Assembly: GCA_903915315.1 (NCBI GenBank)
Contig: CAIWSO010000269.1
Coordinates: 1 to 12,021 of the forward strand
Length of the DNA: 12,021 bases
Direction: 5' to 3'
Source: an uncultured Spartobacteria bacterium
GTDB taxonomy: Bacteria; Verrucomicrobiota; Verrucomicrobiia; Chthoniobacterales; Terrimicrobiaceae
Positions 6,138 through 12,021 of the stretch are shown here, piece after piece; the first letter of the stretch is position 1; the number at the start of each line of letters is the position of its first letter. A program made the position numbers and the translations under genes. The notes beneath the pieces are model-generated. The model saw nothing but the letters and a program-made list of their open reading frames with translations. It did not search any database and was not told the DNA's origin.

Positions 6138-7465
6138 GCCAGATTCCTGAATACATCCGCGACGTCGCCCACCCGCTCAGCGGTTCATCCGAGGACTTCG
6201 ATCCTCTCCTCGAGCGCTGTGCCAACGCCCGTGTTGTTCTGCTGGGAGAGGCCACGCACGGAACGCACGAGTTTTATCATGCTCGGGCAGAGATCACGCG
6301 TCGCCTTATCACCGAGCATGGCTTCCATGCTCTCGCCTTGGAAGCCGATTGGCCGGATGCGTGGCGCGTTGGACAATTTGTCAAAGGCGTGAACGTCGAT
6401 GGAGCTGCCACAGAAGCGTTGGCGGGATTCAAGCGATTTCCACAATGGATGTGGAGGAATAGCGACATGCTCGACTTCGTCGGTTGGTTGCGATCCCACA
6501 ACGATGTGTCGATCACCCCCAAAGGCAAAGTCGGGATCTATGGTTTGGATCTCTATAGCCTCAACGACTCCATCACCGCCGTTTTGGAATACTTGAAAAA
6601 AGTCGATCCCGCCGCCGCTCAACATTTTTCGAGACGCTATGCGTGCTTTGAGCATTTTGGAGGAAACACACAACGCTATGGATTGTTCACCGGAACGGGG
6701 ATTTCCAAAAGTTGCGAGGAGGAAGTGGTGAGTGCCGTGGCCGAATTGCGCCGCAGCAGGGGCGGCTACCTCGGACTCGATGGACAGACCGCCGAAGACG
6801 CCTACTTTTGTGCCGAGCAAAATGCGATCGTCGTCGCCGATGCCGAAAACTACTACCGCACAATGCTGCGAGGCGATGTGGAATCTTGGAATCTCCGTGA
6901 CCGCCACATGATGGATACCTTGATCTCTCTCATGGAGCATCTCGATAAGATTCATGGCCACTCGAAAGTGGTCGTCTGGGCGCACAACTCCCACGTCGGA
7001 CATGCCACGGCCACCCAGATGGGGCGGCGGGGGGAATTCAATATCGGCCAACTCGCCCGCGAGAAATTCGGCAATGAGGCCTTCCTTGTCGGTTTCACGA
7101 CCCACTCGGGCACTGTCACAGCGGCCTCCGAATGGGACGCCCCCTGTGAGCGCAAAAGCGTGCGTCCTGCCCTCGCTTACAGCTACGAGAATTTGTTTCA
7201 CAGTACAGGTCTGCCCCAATTCTGGCTCGATTTTTCGAAGAACCCAGATGTTGCCGAATCATTGCGCCATCCGCTTTTGGAAAGAGCGATCGGGGTCATC
7301 TATCGCCCGGAATCCGAGCGGGCGAGCCACTACTTCACCGCTTCCCTGGCTGACCAATTTGACGGCATTTTTCATTTTGATGAAACGCGTGCCGTCGAAC
7401 CCTTGGAACAGACAGCCGAGTGGGAAGTTGGTGAGGTCGATGAGACCTATCCGAGCGGACTCTGA
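6134..7465 (+). CDS. Erythromycin esterase family protein
   Basis: A 443-aa member of the Ere family (EreA/EreB are the macrolide lactone-ring esterases). The signature LLGEATHGTHEFYHAR spans 36-51, with E39 and H42 matching the catalytic Glu/His region of EreB. Further conserved pieces are ALALEADWPDA (67-77), GIYGLDLYS (134-142), RDRHMMDTL (255-263) and VVWAHNSHVGHA (280-291), whose H284 corresponds to the second histidine region. The chromosomal setting beside a phosphoribosyltransferase and a hydrolase argues that this is the widespread housekeeping or stress branch, not an acquired macrolide-resistance gene. The natural substrate is unknown. It starts by ATGA overlap with the preceding gene and is followed after 25 nt by a strong hairpin that may end the operon. 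No signal peptide is seen. Confidence 0.92.
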   Translation: MSQIPEYIRDVAHPLSGSSEDFDPLLERCANARVVLLGEATHGTHEFYHARAEITRRLITEHGFHALALEADWPDAWRVGQFVKGVNVDGAATEALAGFKRFPQWMWRNSDMLDFVGWLRSHNDVSITPKGKVGIYGLDLYSLNDSITAVLEYLKKVDPAAAQHFSRRYACFEHFGGNTQRYGLFTGTGISKSCEEEVVSAVAELRRSRGGYLGLDGQTAEDAYFCAEQNAIVVADAENYYRTMLRGDVESWNLRDRHMMDTLISLMEHLDKIHGHSKVVVWAHNSHVGHATATQMGRRGEFNIGQLAREKFGNEAFLVGFTTHSGTVTAASEWDAPCERKSVRPALAYSYENLFHSTGLPQFWLDFSKNPDVAESLRHPLLERAIGVIYRPESERASHYFTASLADQFDGIFHFDETRAVEPLEQTAEWEVGEVDETYPSGL

Positions 7466-7489
7466 TACTCCCCTTCCCTCCGATGCTTG

Positions 7490-7532
7490 AATTTGTTTCA
7501 GGCGGGGTGCCGCTCCCCGCCCGAAGCAAATT
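7490..7532 (+). terminator. Large hairpin after the esterase gene, probable transcription end
   Basis: Arms 7490-7507 and 7515-7532 form an 18-bp stem with one A-C mismatch and one G-T wobble around a 7-nt loop (TGCCGCT). The top of the stem is GGCGGGG/CCCCGCC and the base is AATTTG/CAAATT. A loosely T-rich stretch (TTGTGTTTTCTTG, 7538-7550) follows, not a clean T-run, so intrinsic termination is likely but not certain; AT-rich arms would help on either strand. It also overlaps a possible earlier start of the next gene (7483), which makes that start unlikely. Confidence 0.65.
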
Positions 7533-7587
7533 GGGCCTTGTGTTTTCTTGCTCGCATACCCAAAAGCTGCGACTATCCGATGTTTCT

Positions 7588-10125
7588 ATGTCAAAGCGTT
7601 CCAGAGGCACCGATGCACCCGCGTATTTAGCCGGGATTTTGCTGGTTTTCACTGGGGCCTATCTTTTTTTCGCCCTAGTGAGTTACGACCCGCGTTCTGT
7701 GCCTGGATGGGCGCCGTTGATCAGTTCCGTCGCCTCGTCCAGCGCCCAAGCGAGTCAGAATCTGGGTGGTCCATTGGGGGCACTCGTTGCGGGGTATTCT
7801 TTGTTCTTTATTGGCGGGGCCTCCTATCTCCTATCTGTTGTGATCTTGGGCTACGGATTGGCAAAATGGTTTCTGGTTGATTACAAACTGCGCGACAAGG
7901 TGGGTTGGGGGGCCCTGATGGTGCTTCTGGGTGCCTGCCTTCTTCAAATCCAGCCGATTTTCCTCCAAAGTTGGGAAAAAAGCCTGCGCATCGAAGGACC
8001 CGGCGGGTTTTTCGGCCTCTGGATCGGAGAGAATGCCATCTACAACGCGCTCGGCCCAGCCTCGGTCTTCCTGATTCTAGGCATTTATGTGATGAGCTTG
8101 ATGTTCACCATCACCTCACATCCGATAAGCGACTCTGCTTTGGCATGGAAAGCATTCGTTAAGTGGCGCGAGGCTCGCCACAAAGCCAGCCTGCAGAAGA
8201 TGGATGCGGAGCAACGTGTCGCAATCGAGCGCCGTGCGTTGGAAAAAAAGGCGGGCAAACTCGAGAAACAACTCAAACAAAAGGGCATCGAAATCCCTTT
8301 TGAGGAACAGCCCGAACTCCCAGTTCACTCTGCCGAACCCGAGATCATCGACTCAACCGCCCCCTCACCCAAAAAACCCAAGCTTTCCGAGTTGCGCGCC
8401 GGACGCGAGTCGAAAGATGCCTTCACTCCCGACTTCGCCAGCCTACATCTCGAAAACTACATCATGCCCGGACCGGATCTTTTGGACGAGCAGGATGAAA
8501 CCGATCGCGAACCGCTCGATCGGGAGGAATTAAAAAATATCCAAACCCTGATCATTGATACCCTCGCCCAGTTCGGAATCAAGGCGACCCCAGGAACAAT
8601 CACCAAAGGCCCCACGATCACTCGCTACGAAGTCTACCCCGACGTGGGAGTTAGGGTGGATAAAATCGTCGCCCTTGAGCGCGACATAGCTAGAGCCACC
8701 CGCGCTGAACGGATCAATATCCTTGCTCCGATTCCCGGCAAAGACACCGTGGGCATCGAAATCGCGAACTCCAAGAAGGTCAAAGTCACCCTGCGTGAAC
8801 TATTCGAGAAAGACGTCTGGCGCGAGTCCTCGGCGAAGCTTCCCTTGGCCCTTGGAATGGATGTTTATGGCAACACGATCATCGGAGATCTCGCCAAAAT
8901 GCCCCACCTTCTTGTCGCCGGAACGACGGGTAGCGGAAAGAGCGTTTGCATCAACTCGATCATCGCCAGCCTTCTTTTCCGGTATTCCCCCGATCAACTG
9001 CAGTTCATCATGATCGATCCGAAGGTAGTGGAAATGCAGATTTACAATTCCCTGCCTCACCTGATCACCCCAGTCGTCACGGATCCTAAAAAAGTGCTTC
9101 TCGCGCTGCGCTGGGTGGTGGATGAAATGGAGCGCCGCTACCGCATCTTCGCCAAGTGCAAAGTCAAAAATATCGGCGCTTTCAACGAACGCCCGCTCCC
9201 CAAATCCCAAAAGGAACTCGATGCCGAACAAGAGGCAACGAATGCCTTGATATCCCCTGCCGCAGAAGAGGCAGGCGTGACTTCGGGACCAGACGAGGAG
9301 CCCTCTCTCGATGAGCCATTGGCGAGCGACGCACCATTCCCCCTGGAAGAGACGCCCACTCCCACGGAGGAGACTTTCCCGGAGGATTCCGACGAGGATG
9401 AGGAACCTGTGGCCCCACCAATTCGTGTGCCGCGCGACGCCGACGACCTCGTTATCCCCGACCGGATGTCGTTTATCGTGGTCATCATCGACGAGTTGGC
9501 AGACCTCATGCAGACCGCTCCAGCGGATGTCGAAAGTGCCATCGCGCGAATCACCCAGATGGCCCGAGCCGCTGGCATTCACATGATTGTGGCCACACAG
9601 ACCCCTCGAGCGGACGTGGTCACCGGCATCATCAAGGCAAATATTCCGAGCCGTATCGCATTCCAAGTCGCCTCCAAAATCGACAGCCGAGTCATCCTTG
9701 ATGAAAACGGTGCCGAGAAGCTGCTTGGCCAAGGCGACATGCTTTACCTCCCACCCGGAACTTCAAAATACACCCGCGCCCAAGGCGTTCTGGTCACCGA
9801 GGAAGAGATCCACCGCATTGTGGAATTTGTTTCCAATCAAGCACAGCCGAGATTCGATTCCGGAATCCATGAGAAGCTTACCAGTACTGCCATTCAGGAA
9901 GAGGAAGTGAGCGATCAGGACGAGGAATTGGTCACGCGATGCCTCGAAATCATCGCCCAAGAAAATCGGGCCTCCACATCCATGCTGCAACGCCGTTTGA
10001 AATTAGGCTATACACGGGCCGCCCGAGTGATGGATATATTGGAAAGCCGCGGAGTGGTCGGTCCTAAAGACGGAGCGAAAGACCGGGAAATTCTGGTCGA
10101 TCTCAACGAGGAGGGAGCATTTTGA
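7588..10125 (+). CDS. ftsK: FtsK/SpoIIIE-type DNA translocase
   Basis: An 845-aa membrane-anchored ATP-driven DNA pump that moves chromosome ends at the division septum and helps dimer resolution. Using ATG 7588 (MSKRSRGTDAPAY), four membrane segments lie at about 12-33, 63-90, 106-122 and 157-176. A charged helical linker follows (188-233), then the motor. Walker A is GTTGSGKS (445-452) and Walker B is VVIIDELADL (630-638). The motifs TQTPRADVVTGIIKANIPSR and GAEKLLGQGDML follow. The DNA-reading winged helix (gamma domain) spans about 778-842 (RRLKLGYTRAARVMDILESRG). Between the two Walker motifs, about residues 536-621 are an acidic proline-rich insertion where SpoIIIE has a short loop. The frame opens at ATG 7483, but those codons lie in a hairpin and look non-coding. 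No Shine-Dalgarno is seen at 7588. The stop overlaps the next gene's TTG. Confidence 0.96.
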   Translation: MSKRSRGTDAPAYLAGILLVFTGAYLFFALVSYDPRSVPGWAPLISSVASSSAQASQNLGGPLGALVAGYSLFFIGGASYLLSVVILGYGLAKWFLVDYKLRDKVGWGALMVLLGACLLQIQPIFLQSWEKSLRIEGPGGFFGLWIGENAIYNALGPASVFLILGIYVMSLMFTITSHPISDSALAWKAFVKWREARHKASLQKMDAEQRVAIERRALEKKAGKLEKQLKQKGIEIPFEEQPELPVHSAEPEIIDSTAPSPKKPKLSELRAGRESKDAFTPDFASLHLENYIMPGPDLLDEQDETDREPLDREELKNIQTLIIDTLAQFGIKATPGTITKGPTITRYEVYPDVGVRVDKIVALERDIARATRAERINILAPIPGKDTVGIEIANSKKVKVTLRELFEKDVWRESSAKLPLALGMDVYGNTIIGDLAKMPHLLVAGTTGSGKSVCINSIIASLLFRYSPDQLQFIMIDPKVVEMQIYNSLPHLITPVVTDPKKVLLALRWVVDEMERRYRIFAKCKVKNIGAFNERPLPKSQKELDAEQEATNALISPAAEEAGVTSGPDEEPSLDEPLASDAPFPLEETPTPTEETFPEDSDEDEEPVAPPIRVPRDADDLVIPDRMSFIVVIIDELADLMQTAPADVESAIARITQMARAAGIHMIVATQTPRADVVTGIIKANIPSRIAFQVASKIDSRVILDENGAEKLLGQGDMLYLPPGTSKYTRAQGVLVTEEEIHRIVEFVSNQAQPRFDSGIHEKLTSTAIQEEEVSDQDEELVTRCLEIIAQENRASTSMLQRRLKLGYTRAARVMDILESRGVVGPKDGAKDREILVDLNEEGAF
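10108..10124 (+). promoter_or_regulatory. Strong Shine-Dalgarno and TTG start of the RodZ-like gene
   Basis: GAGGAGGGAG (10108-10117) sits about 7 nt before TTG 10122-10124, which overlaps the ftsK stop TGA (10123-10125). No in-frame ATG lies nearby: the ATG at 10144 is in another frame. The Shine-Dalgarno therefore decides a TTG start. Confidence 0.7.
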
Positions 10126-10823
10126 AAAAACAAGACATCCATCATGAAGGGGAATTTTTTATAGGTGCACGGCTTGCCGCGAAGCGCGCCAAGCTGGGTA
10201 TCCCTATTGAGAAGGCCGCGAAGGATAACCGCCTCTCCTTGGAACGCCTCCGCGCTCTGGAAACGGATGACTTTTCGGGGTTCGCCCACCCGACCTATGC
10301 TCGCCTGTTTCTTCTCGATTACGCGACCTACCTTCGAGTGCCGCATGAAGAAATACGCGGATATCTCCCCGGCTCGAAGGGACTGGGCCACGATGACAAC
10401 AACTACCTCGAGGTTCTGATTGCAAACAACGGCTTCCTCAAAGGCGAGCAATTCAAATCCGCCCGCCGAATGATGTTTGCGGGAGGCGCAGCGATCACAG
10501 TTCTCTTGCTCATCGTGGTTGGCATCTACTCTTGGCGGACGTGGAAAAAATTCGAACGGGTCAAGCCTCCCGCCCGCCCCACCGCGGCAGCCAAGCCGAC
10601 ACCCGTGCGTCCCGTTGCGACACCCACTCCGACGCCGATGCCAACGCCCGCTCCAACTGCGACTCCATTTCGCATAGCCCCACATGCTCCGCCTGAACAA
10701 GTGGTCGTTGTCACTGAGTCAACCCTGCCACCGGCTCCCTCGCCCACAGCCTCGGCCACACCTTTCACCATACCCCCCTTCAAGCCCGCACCGCGTCCCG
10801 CAAGCACTCCGAAACGTCCGTAA
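10122..10823 (+). CDS. RodZ-like protein: HTH domain, single membrane segment, Pro/Thr-rich tail
   Basis: A 233-aa bitopic membrane protein. Residues about 12-85 form the cytoplasmic helix-turn-helix domain of the RodZ type (GARLAAKRAKLGIPIEKAAK, then LSLERLRALETDDFSGF and YARLFLLDYATYLRVP). RodZ links MreB to the cell-wall elongation machinery. One membrane helix lies at about 117-136 (MMFAGGAAITVLLLIVVGIY) followed by a short basic stretch. The outside tail (about 149-233) is almost entirely Pro, Thr and Ala with TPTPTPMPTPAPTATP-like repeats, and shows no sign of the beta-rich periplasmic domain of classical RodZ. It begins with TTG overlapping the ftsK stop and ends one base into the rimO start (TAATG). 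The ftsK-HTH-rimO order is seen in many bacteria. It could act only as a wall-linked membrane scaffold; assignment to RodZ is by domain layout and context. Confidence 0.8.
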   Translation: MKKQDIHHEGEFFIGARLAAKRAKLGIPIEKAAKDNRLSLERLRALETDDFSGFAHPTYARLFLLDYATYLRVPHEEIRGYLPGSKGLGHDDNNYLEVLIANNGFLKGEQFKSARRMMFAGGAAITVLLLIVVGIYSWRTWKKFERVKPPARPTAAAKPTPVRPVATPTPTPMPTPAPTATPFRIAPHAPPEQVVVVTESTLPPAPSPTASATPFTIPPFKPAPRPASTPKRP

Positions 10824-12021
10824 TGAATTCACCAGCCACAAAAGATGCCCCGAAAGTAGGAATGATCAGCTTGGGGTGCGCCAAGAACCTTGTGGATGCC
10901 GAGATCATGCTTGGCTCAGCGAAGGCCGAGGGGTTTGAAGTCACGGCGGATCCTGCCGAGGCCGATCTTCTCATCGTCAATACTTGCGGGTTCATTGATT
11001 CCGCGAAGCAGGAGTCCATCGATGCGATTCTCGAAGCCAATCGCCAGCGCAACGAAGGCACCCGCCCAGATGCGAAGATTGTGGTGAGCGGTTGTCTCTC
11101 TCAACGCTTCTCCACCGATCTCGCCAGCGAACTCCCTGAGGTCGACGCCTTCATCGGGCTGGACCAGGTCGCGGAAGCCGGCACGATTTTCCGTCGTGTT
11201 CTGAATGAGGACAAGACCAGCGCGCTCAATCTGGTGACGCCAAAGTCCCGCTATATTCCGGATTTTGCGACTCCCCGATTCCGCCTTACGCCGAACCATT
11301 CTGTGTATGTCAAAATCGCGGAAGGGTGCAACCACCCGTGCAGTTTTTGTGTGATTCCTCAGATGCGCGGACGCCACCGCAGTCGCTCGCTGGACTCCGT
11401 CGTTCGCGAGATTCGCAGCCTTGTTGCCGAGGGAGTGAAGGAGATCAACCTCATCAGCCAGGATACCACCTACTACGGCATGGATCTTTGGGAGCAAAAA
11501 GCCGGTCCCCGGCAACCGGTCGATCCCGCCCGTGGCACCTCACTCGTTCATCTTCTCGATGAGATCGGAGAGATTGGCGGCGAGTTCTGGGTGCGACTTC
11601 TTTACACCCATCCCGCTCACTGGAGCGACGACCTTATCTCCGCGATCGCCCGCAATCCGCACACGGCCCGCTACGTCGATATGCCCCTTCAGCACATCCA
11701 CGGGGAAATGCTCACCCTCATGCGCCGAGAGACCTCCCGCGAGCACATCGAGAACCTCATCGGCCGCATCCGCGCCGGCATTCCAGGCATCGGGCTTCGC
11801 ACAACTTTCATCGTTGGTTTTCCCGGCGAGACCGAGGAGCACTTTCAGTCACTCTTGGAGTTCATTGAAAGCGTCCGCTTCGAGCGCCTCGGCGTATTCA
11901 ACTACTCCCAAGAGGAAGGCTCCCGCGCAGCGAAGATGGAAAACCAAGTACCCACACGCACCAAAAATCGCCGTTACCGCGAGGCCATGAAGCTACAACA
12001 AAAAATCGCCCGCGAAATGGC
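10823..12021 (+). CDS. rimO: Ribosomal protein uS12 methylthiotransferase RimO (cut by the window edge)
   Basis: RimO is a radical-SAM enzyme that adds a methylthio group to the conserved Asp of ribosomal protein S12. The first 399 codons are present, from ATG 10823 (overlapping the previous stop, TAATG). The N-terminal domain has ISLGCAKNLVDAE (15-27), which marks RimO as opposed to MiaB, and its auxiliary-cluster cysteines C19, C55 (NTCGF) and C91 (SGCLSQ). The radical-SAM motif is EGCNHPCSFCVIP, with C169, C173 and C176. Further family motifs are INLISQDTTYYG, YVDMPLQHIHGEML and TTFIVGFPGETEEHF. The sequence then reaches FNYSQEEGSRAAKM, leaving the TRAM domain outside the window. There is no Shine-Dalgarno, so translation probably couples to the RodZ-like gene. 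A pgsA-type gene often follows this set in other bacteria. Confidence 0.97.
   Translation, partial: MNSPATKDAPKVGMISLGCAKNLVDAEIMLGSAKAEGFEVTADPAEADLLIVNTCGFIDSAKQESIDAILEANRQRNEGTRPDAKIVVSGCLSQRFSTDLASELPEVDAFIGLDQVAEAGTIFRRVLNEDKTSALNLVTPKSRYIPDFATPRFRLTPNHSVYVKIAEGCNHPCSFCVIPQMRGRHRSRSLDSVVREIRSLVAEGVKEINLISQDTTYYGMDLWEQKAGPRQPVDPARGTSLVHLLDEIGEIGGEFWVRLLYTHPAHWSDDLISAIARNPHTARYVDMPLQHIHGEMLTLMRRETSREHIENLIGRIRAGIPGIGLRTTFIVGFPGETEEHFQSLLEFIESVRFERLGVFNYSQEEGSRAAKMENQVPTRTKNRRYREAMKLQQKIAREM

Noticed and set aside
6185..7219. Long open frame on the minus strand (344 codons)
   Set aside because: It is fully antisense to the esterase gene, whose family motifs are intact; the antisense translation has no recognisable domain.
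6134..7465. Acquired macrolide resistance gene
   Set aside because: The gene is embedded in a coupled chromosomal operon without mobile-element signs, so the housekeeping branch of the family fits better.
7548..7576. TTGCTC and GACTAT hexamers 17 nt apart before ftsK
   Set aside because: Each matches only 3 of 6 consensus bases of a sigma-70 promoter, which is too weak to annotate.
7483..7587. Upstream ATG for ftsK giving 35 extra residues
   Set aside because: The segment is occupied by a strong hairpin, lacks a ribosome binding site and does not look like an FtsK N-terminus.
8800..9732. Long open frame on the minus strand (310 codons)
   Set aside because: It is antisense to the conserved FtsK motor domain; codon bias of a GC-rich gene explains the absence of stops.

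Overview
The window is chromosomal DNA from a free-living bacterium with moderate GC content (mid-50s % by eye). The gene content (GlmS, FtsK/SpoIIIE, a RodZ-like protein, RimO, Hsp20) is ordinary bacterial core plus accessory stress genes. Many starts lack a Shine-Dalgarno sequence and sit in A-rich leaders. Together with an impression of the small unknown protein at 3801-4097, this makes a Verrucomicrobiota/PVC-type bacterium my best guess, but no marker here proves a phylum. I see no phage genes, transposase, CRISPR array, tRNA or rRNA.

Layout. (1) 1-3364, minus strand: a NarL/LuxR-type response regulator, then a secreted DUF2334-type deacetylase-like protein, then the 5' part of glmS, which runs off the left edge. 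The genes lie close together in that order and could form one unit for making or modifying an amino-sugar polymer. (2) 3365-3800: a mostly non-coding divergent region with several short hairpins and one possible lysine-rich small ORF on the minus strand (3486-3689). (3) 3801-7465, plus strand: a 98-aa unknown protein, an Hsp20 chaperone, then an alpha/beta hydrolase, a PRPP-loop phosphoribosyltransferase and an erythromycin-esterase-family protein. The last three are translationally coupled by two ATGA overlaps. A perfect 18-bp palindrome sits just before the hydrolase, and a large 18-bp-arm hairpin follows the esterase. (4) 7588-12021, plus strand: ftsK/spoIIIE-type DNA translocase, an HTH-membrane RodZ-like protein with a TTG start and strong Shine-Dalgarno sequence, and rimO (cut by the right edge). 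These are packed with overlapping stops and starts.

The least-explained parts are the chaperone-hydrolase-phosphoribosyltransferase-esterase module, whose substrate is unknown; the acidic insertion of roughly 85 residues inside the FtsK motor domain; the unknown 98-aa protein; and a set of intergenic hairpins and palindromes. I see no clear-cut new defence or mobile system.
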